Source: Pseudorhodoplanes sinuspersici
GTDB taxonomy: Bacteria; Pseudomonadota; Alphaproteobacteria; Rhizobiales; Xanthobacteraceae
Direction: 5' to 3'
Length of the DNA stretch: 60,033 nt
Assembly (NCBI GenBank): GCA_945878025.1
Contig: CAMDXM010000003.1
Location: 1-60,033, forward strand
Part shown: positions 29,497 through 40,375 of the stretch, piece after piece
How positions within the stretch are numbered: the first letter of the stretch is position 1
Layout of the letters: every line of letters starts with the position of its first letter
The notes under the pieces: generated by a model
What the model was told of the DNA's origin: nothing
The model's input: only the letters and a program-made list of their open reading frames with translations
Databases searched by the model: none
Translations under genes and position numbers: made by a program

Positions 29497-30458
29497 CTCG
29501 CGGATTTCAGCTTCGCGCGCAGCCGCTCCAGACTGTCGGCGAACGCATTGAGGTCGAAATTCTGCGGATCGTCATGCTTGTCGTAGATGCCCTCATCTAT
29601 CACCGCGTGATAGCCCGGAATCAGCCAGAAGCCCGCGCGCACGCTTGCGACAACATAGACCAGCGCCAACGCATCGTATTGCGCGGGTGAAAAACCCGGA
29701 ACGGGCGCCTGGAAATCGTTGCGGCGCTTGTAGCCGGGCTGATGCTTGCGCGGCTGGATGAGTTCGTTGTGCAGGAACAGCCCGCGCAAGGCATGCACGA
29801 AATTGGTCGCGGTTTCGAATTTGGTCGCGCGCCAGGGTTTTCCGAAATCGTGCGGATACAGGATTTCGCCCGAGCGGTTGATGAAGGTATGCGCGCGCTC
29901 GATGTTGTTCGAACAGGCATAGCGCTGAAGGTTGTTGATATTGGCGTCGCCGTCGATGTCCTCCGGCCAGGCCTTCCCGCCGAAATTCGGCGATGAAGTG
30001 TCGTGAATGACAAAGTAGGTCGCGCCGCGCGCGATCGGATCGTTGTCGTGCGCGTGTGAGACCGGGCTTTCGAGCGACGGGCCGAACATGTCCTCCAGGC
30101 CGCGCTCGCGCAATAACAGCCGCAACGATTCCCGGCCGGGCATGTCTTTCGCGTTCCCGACATAGTCCGCAAAAGCGGGCGGAAGTTTCTCCAGGCGTTC
30201 GCCGAGATAGCCGCCATTGAGCACCGGCGTGAGCAGACAGCGCGCCTGTTCGAGCGCGTCGCCTGAAAAGCTCGACGTTTCGGGGTCGAAATTGCACGGC
30301 CCCATCGTCTTCAACGTGACCGGCGGGCGCTTCGGAAAGTGGCATTCGCCCGCGCTCCATGCGGCCGCGGGCGCGAATGAAACAGCGAATGCGAGGCAAT
30401 GGGCGCTGAGGCGGCGGCGAAATGTCATGAAATGCGGAGCGGCGGACGGAGGCGGCAT
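29493..30458 (-). CDS. Secreted protein of unknown function, possible amidase_2/PGRP-like fold
   Basis: Signal peptide; 'ATYFVIHDTSSPNFGGKAWPEDIDGDANINN', 'RAHTFINRSGEILYPHDFGKPWRATKFE', 'LFLHNELIQPR' resemble zinc amidase layout. Adjacent to gshB. Confidence 0.7.
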   Translation of the reverse strand: MPPPSAAPHFMTFRRRLSAHCLAFAVSFAPAAAWSAGECHFPKRPPVTLKTMGPCNFDPETSSFSGDALEQARCLLTPVLNGGYLGERLEKLPPAFADYVGNAKDMPGRESLRLLLRERGLEDMFGPSLESPVSHAHDNDPIARGATYFVIHDTSSPNFGGKAWPEDIDGDANINNLQRYACSNNIERAHTFINRSGEILYPHDFGKPWRATKFETATNFVHALRGLFLHNELIQPRKHQPGYKRRNDFQAPVPGFSPAQYDALALVYVVASVRAGFWLIPGYHAVIDEGIYDKHDDPQNFDLNAFADSLERLRAKLKSAS

Positions 30459-30461
30459 AAT

Positions 30462-31400
30462 CTACCGCTTGCTTTCGATTTTGTCCCAGATTATCGCGGC
30501 GATATCCGGCCCGCCAAGATTCTTGATCGCGCGCAGGCCCGTGGGGGAGGTGACGTTGATCTCGGTGAGCTTGCCGTCGATCACGTCGATACCGACGAAG
30601 ATCAGTCCGCGCTCGCGCAGAGCCGGTCCGAGCCGCCTGCAGATTTCCTTCTCGCTCGCGGTCAGTTCGGTCGCCTGCGCCGCGCCGCCACGCACCATGT
30701 TGGAGCGAAGATCGTCGGCGGCGGGAACGCGGTTGACCGCGCCGGCAAACTCCCCATCGACGAGGATGATGCGCTTGTCGCCGTGCTTCACCTCGGGGAG
30801 GAATTTCTGCACCATCCATTGCTCGCGGAACGTCACGGAGAACAGGTCGTAGAGCGAGCCGAAATTCAGATCCTCTTTCGTCAGCCTGAACACGGCCGCG
30901 CCGCCATTGCCGTAAAGCGGCTTCATGACGATGTCGCCGTGCTCCTCGCGAAACAATTTGATTTCGGCGAGATCGCGCGTGACCAACGTGGGCGGCATCA
31001 GGTCGGAAAATTCCAGCACGAAAATCTTTTCCGGCGCGTTGCGCACATGCGCGGGGTCGTTGACGACCAGCGTTTTCGGATGGATGCGCTCCAGCAGGTG
31101 TGTGGTCGTGATGTAGGCGAGATCGAAAGGCGGGTCCTGCCGCAGCAGGATGACGTCGAAAGCGGTCAATTCGGTTCGCTTGGCTTCCCCCAATGTGAAA
31201 TGGCTGCCGGCCTGGTCGCGCACTTCGAGCGGCTGCACCGCGGCGAATACCCGGTCGCCGCGCTGAGCCAGCCTGTCGGGCGTGTAATAGGACAGCCGGT
31301 GGCCTCGTTTTTGCGCCTCCAGCAGCAAGGCGAAGGTCGAATCGCCGCGGATATTGATCCGCTCGATCGGGTCCATTTGTACGGCGACATTCAACGGCAT
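30462..31400 (-). CDS. gshB: Glutathione synthase
   Basis: '[30 protein letters not shown]', '[21 protein letters not shown]', '[18 protein letters not shown]', '[17 protein letters not shown]'. Confidence 0.98.
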   Translation of the reverse strand: MPLNVAVQMDPIERINIRGDSTFALLLEAQKRGHRLSYYTPDRLAQRGDRVFAAVQPLEVRDQAGSHFTLGEAKRTELTAFDVILLRQDPPFDLAYITTTHLLERIHPKTLVVNDPAHVRNAPEKIFVLEFSDLMPPTLVTRDLAEIKLFREEHGDIVMKPLYGNGGAAVFRLTKEDLNFGSLYDLFSVTFREQWMVQKFLPEVKHGDKRIILVDGEFAGAVNRVPAADDLRSNMVRGGAAQATELTASEKEICRRLGPALRERGLIFVGIDVIDGKLTEINVTSPTGLRAIKNLGGPDIAAIIWDKIESKR

Positions 31401-31544
31401 GACGGTTCTTCAATTCCTGCGGGGCGGGTTTGCGGGCACTGAGCGTAAATCTTCGATCCGACAACCTATAGTTAACAATTTACCTCCAAGTTCCGTAAAA
31501 CGCCCGATCGGGAAGGGCATCAAGAGCTATGTGGAGATCATTAG

Positions 31545-33224
31545 GTGACTTTCCCCAGACTTTCGATTGCGGGCAAGCTTTACGCAATTTTCGGGCTGCT
31601 CGCGAGCGCCACGGTGGGGCTCGCGCTTGTCGGCGTCGTCAATTCGCGCCAGCAGGCAGCCATCACGCATGAATTCGAGTCGGCGTTTCTCGGCAGCATG
31701 AATGTCGAGCGCGTGAATGCGCTGATCTACGCGGTGGTGATGGAATCGCGCGGAATCTACATGTCGCCGGATATCCCGACCGCGAAGAAATACGGCGACG
31801 GTCTGCTCAAATTCAACGCGCGCATCGGCGATATTGTCAAGGAATGGCAGCAGCGCGTCGGCCCCGAGGATATTGCGCAATTCCGCGAATTCGCAAAGCG
31901 CATCGCGCAATTCCAGGAATTCCGCCGCGAACTCGTCAAGCGCGGCACGGAAATCAGCCCGGCAGCCGGGCGCGAATGGGGCGACAACGACGCCAATCGC
32001 AATGTGCGCATGGCGCTCAACAAGGATCTCGATGCGCTGGCGCAGCTTTACGCCAACCGCTCCAAGCAGCTTTATGCGCAAATGGAGCGGGGCATCACCA
32101 GCACCGCCTATTGGATGACGATCCTCGGCGTATTCGCAGTGATGCTCGCGGGCATCGGCGCGCTTGTCATCTGGCGCGGCTGCATCAAGCCGCTGGCGGA
32201 TATCACCCATGTCACCACGGAAGTGGCCGGCGGCCACGACGTCGAAATTCCGCATCGCGGCCGCAAGGATGAAATCGGCGCGCTGGCGGGATCGATCGCC
32301 GTTTTTCAGAAGGCGATGCTGGCGAATGGAGAGCTCAACAAGACCGTGAGCCGCGACGCGCAAGCGCGCGCCAAGCGCCAGGAAATCGTGGGACAGGAAA
32401 TCTCGCAATTCAGCGCCGACGTCGAATCGAGCCTGTCCGAATTGCTCGCCTTGTCTGGAAATGTGCGTCAGGGCTCGCAGCACATTGCCGAGGGCGTCTC
32501 CACGACCTCCGATCTGACCGCGCGCGCGGCGACCGCCTCCTCGGAAGCCTCCGCCAATGTGAGCGACATCGCCTCGGCGGCGGAAGAATTGACGGCATCG
32601 GTGCAGGAAATCGAACGGCAGGTCTCGCAATCCAACGACATCGCCATGAAGGCGGTCGAGGAAGCGGCGCAAACGAACACGACCGTGAAGGAATTGAATG
32701 AGGCCGCCGGCCGCATCGGCGACGTGGTCAAGCTCATCAACGACATCGCGGCGCAGACCAACCTGCTCGCGCTCAACGCCACGATCGAGGCGGCGCGCGC
32801 GGGCGAGGCCGGCCGCGGCTTCGCCGTGGTCGCCGGCGAAGTGAAGGCGCTGGCCGGGCAAACCGCGAAGGCAACCGACGAGATCACCTCGCAGATCGCC
32901 GCCATGCAATCGGCGACCGAACGTTCGATCGAGGCGACCAGCGCGATCGAGCGCACGATCCGCGAGATCGGCGACATCAGCGGCGCCATCGCCGCGGCCG
33001 TGACCCAGCAGGGCGCGGCGACCCAGGAAATCGCGCGCAGCGTCGAGATCGCGTCGAAGCGAACGTCGGAAGCGGCCGAGCAGGTCGGCGGCGTCAACCA
33101 GATCGCGGAGACGACCAGCCGCCACGCCACCACGGCGCGCGGCGTGGCCGACAATCTCGGCGTTGTGGCGTCGCGGATTCGCGAACAGGTCGATCAATTT
33201 TTCCAGCGGCTGAACGCGGCCTGA
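31545..33224 (+). CDS. Methyl-accepting chemotaxis protein (HAMP + MA domain)
   Basis: MCP hairpin tip '[48 protein letters not shown]'. Confidence 0.96.
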   Translation: MTFPRLSIAGKLYAIFGLLASATVGLALVGVVNSRQQAAITHEFESAFLGSMNVERVNALIYAVVMESRGIYMSPDIPTAKKYGDGLLKFNARIGDIVKEWQQRVGPEDIAQFREFAKRIAQFQEFRRELVKRGTEISPAAGREWGDNDANRNVRMALNKDLDALAQLYANRSKQLYAQMERGITSTAYWMTILGVFAVMLAGIGALVIWRGCIKPLADITHVTTEVAGGHDVEIPHRGRKDEIGALAGSIAVFQKAMLANGELNKTVSRDAQARAKRQEIVGQEISQFSADVESSLSELLALSGNVRQGSQHIAEGVSTTSDLTARAATASSEASANVSDIASAAEELTASVQEIERQVSQSNDIAMKAVEEAAQTNTTVKELNEAAGRIGDVVKLINDIAAQTNLLALNATIEAARAGEAGRGFAVVAGEVKALAGQTAKATDEITSQIAAMQSATERSIEATSAIERTIREIGDISGAIAAAVTQQGAATQEIARSVEIASKRTSEAAEQVGGVNQIAETTSRHATTARGVADNLGVVASRIREQVDQFFQRLNAA

Positions 33225-33227
33225 GAT

Positions 33228-33653
33228 TCAGCTTTCCGCTTCGAACGCGGCCTCGATGTGACGCGGCCAGCGCCGTGGCGCGACCAGGATCGCGTCGAAC
33301 CGCATGTCGCATTGCGCGTCGCCGTCATGATCCGCGAGCCAGATCGCGGCCGCGGCCGCGATGCGCCGCTGCTGCCGGGGCGTGACCGAATAGGCGGCGT
33401 CGTCGAACGATGCGCGCGCTTTCACCTCGACAAAGATCAGAAGATTGCCGCGTCGCGCCACGATGTCGATCTCGCCGGCGGCGCTGCGCCAGCGCCGCGC
33501 GACAATGCGATATCCCTTGGCAAGTAGATATGCCGCGGCGCGTGTTTCGGCCGATAGACCGAGCAGGAACGCGGCCTGCCGCTTCGGTTCCGCGCGGCGC
33601 GGCGTGACAATTCGCGGATTTCTGCCAGCCAAATCTTTTTTCTTTCGTGACAA
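33228..33653 (-). CDS. YraN family protein (UPF0102, endonuclease-like)
   Basis: '[46 protein letters not shown]'. Confidence 0.94.
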   Translation of the reverse strand: MSRKKKDLAGRNPRIVTPRRAEPKRQAAFLLGLSAETRAAAYLLAKGYRIVARRWRSAAGEIDIVARRGNLLIFVEVKARASFDDAAYSVTPRQQRRIAAAAAIWLADHDGDAQCDMRFDAILVAPRRWPRHIEAAFEAES

Positions 33654-33654
33654 A

Positions 33655-34560
33655 TCACTTCTCTTTGGCGAGCGCCAGTGCGCGCTGATACACCTCGCGC
33701 CGCGGCACGCCGGTGGATTGCGCGATCTCGCTGACGGCGTCCTTCAGCGACAATCTCGCCAATGAATTGCGAATGATCTCGTCGAGCTGGTCCGGATCGG
33801 GCGGCGCTTCGCTTTCGTCGGGCGGCGCGATGACGATGACGATCTCGCCGCGCGTTTCCAGTCCCTGCGCATAATCACGCGCCAGCGCCGGGAGCGTATC
33901 CCGGCGCACCTCCTCATGCAGCTTGGTCAATTCCCGGCAGACAGCGGCAGGCCGGTCGCCGAGGCCGGACGCGAGCGCGGACAAGGCGTCGGCAAGCCGG
34001 GGCCCGCTCTCGAACAGCACGAGCGTCGCGGGGATGCGCGCAAGCTCCCCGATCCGCGCGGCGCGTTGCGAAGCCTTCGCCGGCAGGAATCCCTCAAAAA
34101 AGAAACGGTCGGTCGGCAATCCCGCATTGGTGAGCGCGGCGAGCAAGGCGGACGGTCCCGGCAGAGAGGTGACCGCGTGACCGGCCTCGTGCGCCGCGCG
34201 CACGAGCTTGTAGCCGGGATCGGAAATCATCGGCGTACCGGCATCCGAAACGAGCGCCACGGCTTCCCCCGCCGCGATCCGCGCCAGCAATTTCGGGCGC
34301 ACGCTCGCCGCATTGTGTTCGTGATAGGGCGTCAGCGATGTTGCGATGCCATAATGGTCCAGCAGCTTTCGCGTGACGCGCGTGTCCTCGCATGCAATGA
34401 CATCGGCGCCCGCGAGCGTCTCCAGCGCGCGGATCGTGATGTCGCGCAGATTTCCGATCGGCGTTGAGACGAGATAGAGGCCCGGACTTTGCTGCGGCGT
34501 CTGAAGCTCTTGCCCCGCGATGAAGAAACGCCGAGGTTCCTTCGTCATGTTAAGGCCCAT
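33655..34560 (-). CDS. rsmI: 16S rRNA (cytidine(1402)-2'-O)-methyltransferase
   Basis: '[41 protein letters not shown]', '[22 protein letters not shown]', '[10 protein letters not shown]'. Confidence 0.98.
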   Translation of the reverse strand: MGLNMTKEPRRFFIAGQELQTPQQSPGLYLVSTPIGNLRDITIRALETLAGADVIACEDTRVTRKLLDHYGIATSLTPYHEHNAASVRPKLLARIAAGEAVALVSDAGTPMISDPGYKLVRAAHEAGHAVTSLPGPSALLAALTNAGLPTDRFFFEGFLPAKASQRAARIGELARIPATLVLFESGPRLADALSALASGLGDRPAAVCRELTKLHEEVRRDTLPALARDYAQGLETRGEIVIVIAPPDESEAPPDPDQLDEIIRNSLARLSLKDAVSEIAQSTGVPRREVYQRALALAKEK

Positions 34561-34600
34561 TTTGCGATGCTTCTGCCTTGGTTAACCATTCGCCGACAAT

Positions 34601-35881
34601 ATGTCAGATTGCAATCCTGGACTTTCCGCCTGTATGGCGCGGGGTCGCTTTAGGAAACTGGCTGTGTTCCGGACTTCGCGTGCTTTGGACTTTATCGCGA
34701 TTGCGCCTGCGAAGGCAGTGCGCGCCGGCTTTATCGCCGGGATGCTCGCCATATTGTCCGGCTGCGCGGGACAGGGGCAGGGTCCCGGTCCGGGCGCGAG
34801 CGGCCAATTGGCGGGACCCGCCCCGCAAGGCACGGCGATCGGGACCGGACAGATCAAGGTCGGTCTCATCCTGCCGCTGTCGGCTCCCGGCAATGCCGGC
34901 CTCGTCGCGCAATCGATGAAGAATTCCGCCGAACTCGCGATCGCCGAATTTAACACGCCGAATATCCAGCTCCTGGTCAAGGACGACGGCGGCACCTCGC
35001 TCGGCGCGCAGCAGGCGGCGCAGCAGGCGCTCGACGAAGGCGCCGAGATCATTCTCGGGCCGCTCTTCGCGCAATCGGTGCAGGCGGCCGGACAGGTCGC
35101 GCGCACGCGCGGCGTTCCGTTGATCGCGTTCTCGACCGATACCAGCGCCGCGGCGCGCGGCGTGAACCTGCTCAGCTTCCTGCCCGAATCCGATGTCAAC
35201 CGCATCATCAACTACGCGTTCGCCAACGGCAAAAGGTCCTTCGCCGCTTTGGTGCAGGACAATGCCTATGGTTCGGTGGTCGAGGCGGCGTTCAAGGAAG
35301 CGGTGGCCCGCCGCGGCGGTCGCGTTGTCGCGATCGAGCGTTATGAATTCGACCAGATCAAGATGCAGACTCCGGTCAAGACGATCGCGCAGGCGGCAAA
35401 CCAGGTCGATGCGATCCTGATCGCGGACGGTCCCGACGCCGCTCCGCTGGTCGCGCAGCAGCTGATCGCGAACGGCGTCAACACCAAGAAAGTGCAGTTC
35501 CTCGGCACCGGATTGTGGGACGACCAGCGCGTCTTTGCCGATACGGCATTGAGTGGCGGCTGGTTTCCGGCGCCGGATGCGGCCGGTTTTGCGAATTTCT
35601 CGAACCGCTATCGACAGAAATACGGACAGGATCCGGTCCGCACCGCGACCTTGTCCTATGACGCGACGGCTCTGGTCGCGGCGCTGGTGAAGACGCAAGG
35701 CGGGCAACGGTTTTCGCCCGAGGTGCTCACGAGCGGTTCCGGCTTCGCCGGGATCGATGGCGTCTTTCGCTTTCGCCAGGATGGGACCAACGAACGCGGG
35801 CTCGCCGTGTTTCGCGTCACGCCGTCGGGCGGGCAGGTCATCTCTCCGGCGCCGAGATCGTTCGGCGCCTCGGGCACGTAG
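34601..35881 (+). CDS. Penicillin-binding protein activator / periplasmic ABC-type ligand-binding lipoprotein (LpoA-like)
   Basis: 'MLAILSGCAGQ' lipobox; 'IKVGLILPLSAPGNAGLVAQSMKNSAELAIAEF...LLVKDDGGTSLGAQQAAQQALDEGAEIILGPLFAQSV'. Confidence 0.88.
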   Translation: MSDCNPGLSACMARGRFRKLAVFRTSRALDFIAIAPAKAVRAGFIAGMLAILSGCAGQGQGPGPGASGQLAGPAPQGTAIGTGQIKVGLILPLSAPGNAGLVAQSMKNSAELAIAEFNTPNIQLLVKDDGGTSLGAQQAAQQALDEGAEIILGPLFAQSVQAAGQVARTRGVPLIAFSTDTSAAARGVNLLSFLPESDVNRIINYAFANGKRSFAALVQDNAYGSVVEAAFKEAVARRGGRVVAIERYEFDQIKMQTPVKTIAQAANQVDAILIADGPDAAPLVAQQLIANGVNTKKVQFLGTGLWDDQRVFADTALSGGWFPAPDAAGFANFSNRYRQKYGQDPVRTATLSYDATALVAALVKTQGGQRFSPEVLTSGSGFAGIDGVFRFRQDGTNERGLAVFRVTPSGGQVISPAPRSFGASGT

Positions 35882-35920
35882 AGTGAGCGCTTGGAACGAA
35901 GCACCAGAGCCGGTTTATCA

Positions 35921-36027
35921 CCGTCACCCTGAGGTGCGAGGCGACGAAGTCGCCGAGCCTCGAAGGGCGACGGCCGCTCATCCTTCGAGGCTTGCTCGCT
36001 GCGCTCGCTCGCACCTCAGGATGACGG
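35921..36027. repeat. CCTGAGGT-family multi-arm palindromic element
   Basis: Outer CCGTCACCCTGAGGTGCGAG...CTCGCACCTCAGGATGACGG, inner GGCGAC-GAA-GTCGCC, inner GCCTCGAAGG...CCTTCGAGGC. Convergent junction. Confidence 0.85.
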
Positions 36028-36079
36028 ATTGAGAGTGCGAACGCGCATCACTCCGCAGCAATCATGTTGCAATTTTTTT

Positions 36080-37234
36080 TCAGGCCGCGAGATCGGCCAC
36101 CACAGCGTCGAGCACAGGGAAACAGGCCTGTGTCACCCGCAGATGGCCCTGTGCCGTGATTTCGACCGCGCCCTCCGAATGCAGGATCGCGACGCGTTTC
36201 GGATCGAGCTCGCGCCCGGATAATTCCTGATAGCGCGCCGGGTCGATCCCTTCCGCAAGCCGCAATCCCATCAGCAGATACTCGTCCGCGCGTTCTTCGC
36301 GCGTCAGCGGCTCGTCGACGACGAGCCCGTGGCCGAGCGATTCGACCCGCATCAGCCAGGTCTCCGGACGCTTCTCGGTCGCGGTCGCCATGCGGCCGTT
36401 ACCGATATTGAGGCGGCCATGCGCGCCGGGCCCGATGCCGGCATATTCCGCGCCGCGCCAATAGACGAGATTGTGCCGGCATTCCGCGCCCGGCCGCGCG
36501 TGATTTGAAATCTCGTAAGCCGGCAATCCGGCCTTCGCGCAGGTTTCAATGGTCAGATCATATAGCGTCCGCGCCGCATCGCTGTCCGGAATCGTGAGCT
36601 TGCCGGCCGATTGCAGCGCGTGGAACGCCGTCTCCGGCTCGATGGTCAATTGATAAAGCGAAAGATGCTCGGCGGCTTGCGCGATCGCCATTTTAAGTTC
36701 GGCTTCCCACGCGTCCGGCGCCTGACCGGGGCGGGCATAAATCAGATCGAAGGAATAACGCTCGAACACCGAGCGCGCCACGGCCACGGCGGCAAGCGCT
36801 TCCTGCGCGGAATGCATGCGGCCCAGTTCTTTCAGCACGCGATCGTCGAGCGATTGCACGCCAAGCGACACGCGGTTGACGCCGGCCGCGCGGTAGCCGC
36901 GGAAGCGCTCTGCCTCGACGCTGGTCGGATTGGCTTCGAGCGTGATCTCGACGTCGGGCGCCACCGTCCAGTGTTTGGCGACCGCATCGAGAATCGCAGA
37001 GACGGTCGAAGGCTGCATCAGCGACGGTGTGCCACCACCGAAGAACATCGTGGTGACGGTGCGGCCTGGAATGCGTCCGGCGGTCGCCGCGATCTCTGCT
37101 TCGAAGGCGCGCACGTATCGCGCTTCATCGATTGCCGCGTGCCGCACATGGCTGTTGAAGTCGCAATAGGGGCATTTCGACAGGCAGAACGGCCAGTGCA
37201 GATAGACCCCGAAAGCGTCTTTCTCAGCGGACAA
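36080..37234 (-). CDS. hemW: Radical SAM family heme chaperone HemW
   Basis: '[21 protein letters not shown]' (CxxxCxxC), '[13 protein letters not shown]'. Confidence 0.96.
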   Translation of the reverse strand: MSAEKDAFGVYLHWPFCLSKCPYCDFNSHVRHAAIDEARYVRAFEAEIAATAGRIPGRTVTTMFFGGGTPSLMQPSTVSAILDAVAKHWTVAPDVEITLEANPTSVEAERFRGYRAAGVNRVSLGVQSLDDRVLKELGRMHSAQEALAAVAVARSVFERYSFDLIYARPGQAPDAWEAELKMAIAQAAEHLSLYQLTIEPETAFHALQSAGKLTIPDSDAARTLYDLTIETCAKAGLPAYEISNHARPGAECRHNLVYWRGAEYAGIGPGAHGRLNIGNGRMATATEKRPETWLMRVESLGHGLVVDEPLTREERADEYLLMGLRLAEGIDPARYQELSGRELDPKRVAILHSEGAVEITAQGHLRVTQACFPVLDAVVADLAA

Positions 37235-37865
37235 GGCAGGCCTCCGCGAGGTTCAGGAAGGCGCGGGCGCGATGCGAGAGGCCTTGTCCGCGCGGCGGCA
37301 ATCCATGTTTTTCGTCGGGAGACATTTCTCCGAATGTGCGGTCATGGCCGTCGGGCAGGAACATCGGATCGTAACCGAACCCTTTTTCGCCGCGCGGCGG
37401 CCAGACCAGTGTGCCGTCGACGCGCGCTTCGAATTCCTCCACATGTCCGTCCGGCCAGGACACGCACAAAGCCGAGACGAAATGCGCCGAGCGCAGCGCA
37501 GGCGTTGTCGCGCCATGATCGCGCAGCATGGAATCGATCGTTTCCATCGCGCGGCTGAAATTCTTGTCGGGCCCCGCCCAGCGCGCCGAATGAATACCCG
37601 GCGCGCCGCCGAGCGCATCGACCACGAGGCCGGAATCGTCCGCGAAGGCGGGAAGCCCAGATGCCCTGGCGGCGGCATCGGACTTGATGCACGCATTCGC
37701 GGCGAAGCTCGCGCCGGTCTCGTCCGGTTCGCTCAACCCGAGTTCTCCCGCCGACACCGCTTCGACGCCGTAGATCGAGAGCAATTCGCTCATCTCGCGC
37801 AACTTGCCTGGGTTATGCGTCGCGATCACGATCTTGCCCGAGATTGTCCTGTGTGCGCCGCTCAC
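37224..37865 (-). CDS. rdgB: RdgB/HAM1 family non-canonical purine NTP pyrophosphatase
   Basis: '[18 protein letters not shown]', '[25 protein letters not shown]', '[40 protein letters not shown]'. GTG start at 37865 overlaps the rph stop (GTGA). Confidence 0.95.
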   Translation of the reverse strand: MSGAHRTISGKIVIATHNPGKLREMSELLSIYGVEAVSAGELGLSEPDETGASFAANACIKSDAAARASGLPAFADDSGLVVDALGGAPGIHSARWAGPDKNFSRAMETIDSMLRDHGATTPALRSAHFVSALCVSWPDGHVEEFEARVDGTLVWPPRGEKGFGYDPMFLPDGHDRTFGEMSPDEKHGLPPRGQGLSHRARAFLNLAEACLVR

Positions 37866-38575
37866 GTCACCGCCAATTTCTGCAGATCGATGAGTTTGCC
37901 GACGCCTTTGCGCGCGAGCGCGAGCAGAGCGAGAAACTGCTCCTCGCTGAACGGTATCTTCTCGGCGGTGCCCTGGATCTCGATGATGTTGCCCGAGCCG
38001 GTCATCACGAAATTGGCGTCGGTGTCGGCCTCCGAATCCTCGGCATAGTCGAGGTCGAGCACCGCGACATTCTTGAAGATGCCGCAGGAGACCGCGGCGA
38101 CATGATCCTTGATGACGCCATCCTTCACCATGTTGCGCGTCTTCATCCAGGTCACGCAATCATTGAGCGCGACCCAGGCGCCGGTGATCGAGGCGGTGCG
38201 GGTTCCGCCATCGGCCTGGATCACGTCGCAATCGACCGTGATCTGGCGCTCGCCGAGCGCGACGAGATCCACGATGGTGCGCAGACTCCGCCCGATCAGC
38301 CGCTGGATTTCGACCGTGCGGCCCGATTGCTTGCCGGCCGAGGCCTCGCGGCGGGTGCGCTCGGACGTGGCGCGCGGCAGCATGCCGTATTCGGCGGTGA
38401 CCCAGCCGCGGCCTTGTCCCTTGAGCCAGGGCGGCAGCCGGTCTTCCAGCGTCGCCGTCACCAGCACATGAGTGTCGCCGAATTTCACGAAGCAGGAGCC
38501 TTCGGCATATTTCACCACGCTCCGCTCCAGCGAGATCGCGCGCAATTCGTCCGGTTGCCGGCGGCTTGGCCGCAT
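37862..38575 (-). CDS. rph: Ribonuclease PH
   Basis: '[70 protein letters not shown]'. Confidence 0.98.
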   Translation of the reverse strand: MRPSRRQPDELRAISLERSVVKYAEGSCFVKFGDTHVLVTATLEDRLPPWLKGQGRGWVTAEYGMLPRATSERTRREASAGKQSGRTVEIQRLIGRSLRTIVDLVALGERQITVDCDVIQADGGTRTASITGAWVALNDCVTWMKTRNMVKDGVIKDHVAAVSCGIFKNVAVLDLDYAEDSEADTDANFVMTGSGNIIEIQGTAEKIPFSEEQFLALLALARKGVGKLIDLQKLAVT

Positions 38576-38622
38576 GTGGAGTCCTTTGAGTTTTGATCTG
38601 ACAGATTGCCGCGCTTTTTAAA

Positions 38623-38665
38623 GCATTTTCCGGCGGAGTGGGAACCGGTTCGCCGCAGAAAATGC
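38623..38665. repeat. GCATTTTC...GAAAATGC dispersed palindromic repeat
   Basis: gcattttccggcggagtgggaaccggttcgccgcagaaaatgc. Layout matches a repeat I recall as common in Bradyrhizobiaceae intergenic regions (memory, not searched). Confidence 0.6.
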
Positions 38666-38677
38666 GATAACTAAAAA

Positions 38678-38720
38678 CCTAGACCATGTGTCGATTTGAC
38701 TTGAATGGATATGGTCTAGG
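38678..38720. repeat. CCTAGACCAT...ATGGTCTAGG inverted repeat
   Basis: Perfect 10-bp arms (38678-38687 / 38711-38720), 23-nt loop, in the divergent rph / MFS intergenic region. Confidence 0.6.
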
Positions 38721-38781
38721 AGGCGGGGTCGCAACCGACAAGTGCTAGAAGACGAACCATAAGAGCAAATGTCGTGATTCC

Positions 38782-40284
38782 TTGCGAGAGGCGCAATTGA
38801 ACCTCTTTTCCAGCCTGCTGCGGCCCATTCATGCATTCCGGGCCACCTATGTTCCGCTCGTGATGGTCTATTTCGCCTATGGCGCACTCGGCCTGATCGA
38901 TGTCACGCGCGATCTGTGGATCAAGGAAAAACTGACCTTAACGCCGTCCGATCTCGCCGGGATCGGCGTGTGGCTGACCTTGCCCTGGACCGTGAAGATG
39001 GTGTTCGGGGAACTCGTCGATTGCGTTCCGATTTTCGGTTCGCAGCGCCGGGCCTATATCCTGATCGGCGCGGCGTTCACCGCGACGGGCCTCGTGATCC
39101 TCGCAGGCGCGGCCGGCGGCTGGCTCGTGTTCGCGCGGCCCGATCATCTTTACGTTCTCGGCGCCTTGTCGATCGTGCTTGGAACGGTCATTCAGGACGT
39201 GGTCGCCGACGCGATGTCCACCGAAGTCGTCTCGCGCGTCAATGCGGCCGGCAAGGCCGTGCCCGAAGACGAGGTGCGCGCCGAACTCGGCATGGTGCAG
39301 GTGCTCGGACGCCTCTCGCTCTCGGCCGGCATTCTCGCGGTCGCAGGCCTGTCGGGCTGGGTCGCGGGCCTGATGTCGCGCGAAGCTGTGTTCCTGCTCG
39401 GACTTGTCATCCCCGCGATTTCAGTCAGCGGCGTTCTGCTCATCAAGTCAGAGACCGTGGAGCGGCGGCCGATCGAATGGCGCATCCTCGGCGGCGGTCT
39501 TGCATTCGGCGCGGCCGTGGCCGCGCTCGCGCTCGGCGGCGTTCCGTTCGCGCAGGAAATCATTTTTGTCATATCGATCGGCGTGATCTGCACGATGCTG
39601 GTGCTGGTCACGCGCGAACTGCCATCCGCGACGAAGCGCGCGATCCTCTACACCACCCTCATCATCTTCGCTTTCCGCGCGACGCCCTCGGTCGGCGACG
39701 GATATTTCTGGTGGACGCTCGATGTCCTGAAATTCGACGCGGAATTCTACGGCACGTTGCGCCAGACCGGCGCTTTGCTGGCCCTGGTTGCGATGTGGAT
39801 GTTCGCCAAGCAATTGACCGAATATTCCGTCGCCAAGACTCTGTTCTGGATTGCCGTCGCGGGCTCGTTGCTCTCGTTGCCGGGCGTTGGGCTCTATTAC
39901 GGATTGCACGAATGGACCGAGCGCATGTTCGGTTTCGGCGCGCGCTCGATCGCGCTGATCGACGCTGCGACCGCCTCGCCCTTCGCGCAATTGAGCATGA
40001 TCCCGCTGCTGACGCTGATCGCCTTCTATGCCCCGGCCGGGCACCGGGCCACCTGGTTCGCCCTGATGGCGTCGCTGATGAATCTGGCTTTGGTCGCCGG
40101 ACAGCTGCAGACCAAATATCTTAACCATGTCTTTGTGGTCGAGCGCGGGGAGTATGGCGAACTCGGCTTGTTACTGGTGGCGGTCACAATCCTTGCCTTT
40201 GCGATCCCGATCTGCGTCATTCTTGTCTTGGGCCCTCGCTTGGGCCCCCGCCTGGGCCGCCGGATCCGAGGCAGGCGAATCTGA
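38782..40284 (+). CDS. MFS/BT1-like (folate-biopterin-type or AmpG-like) membrane transporter
   Basis: 12-TM-like; 'ELVDCVPIFGSQRRAYILIGAAFTATG', 'VIQDVVADAMSTEVVSR'. Exact start uncertain. Confidence 0.78.
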   Translation: MREAQLNLFSSLLRPIHAFRATYVPLVMVYFAYGALGLIDVTRDLWIKEKLTLTPSDLAGIGVWLTLPWTVKMVFGELVDCVPIFGSQRRAYILIGAAFTATGLVILAGAAGGWLVFARPDHLYVLGALSIVLGTVIQDVVADAMSTEVVSRVNAAGKAVPEDEVRAELGMVQVLGRLSLSAGILAVAGLSGWVAGLMSREAVFLLGLVIPAISVSGVLLIKSETVERRPIEWRILGGGLAFGAAVAALALGGVPFAQEIIFVISIGVICTMLVLVTRELPSATKRAILYTTLIIFAFRATPSVGDGYFWWTLDVLKFDAEFYGTLRQTGALLALVAMWMFAKQLTEYSVAKTLFWIAVAGSLLSLPGVGLYYGLHEWTERMFGFGARSIALIDAATASPFAQLSMIPLLTLIAFYAPAGHRATWFALMASLMNLALVAGQLQTKYLNHVFVVERGEYGELGLLLVAVTILAFAIPICVILVLGPRLGPRLGRRIRGRRI

Positions 40285-40375
40285 AGCAGGATTGCCGCTT
40301 GAAAGCCTCCGCCGGAATTGACAAGTCTTGGTCGGGTTTTCCTGATCAGGCGGCGGTTGCGAGGAGACAGATCTT

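Noticed and set aside
29593-31464. 623-aa minus-strand ORF spanning gshB and the amidase-like gene
   Set aside because: Out-of-frame with two well-supported genes on the same strand; Arg-rich translation without motifs.
34582-34589. TTAACCAT CtrA half-site between rsmI and the LpoA-like gene
   Set aside because: Only a half-site: no second TTAA at N7 spacing, too weak to list as a finding.
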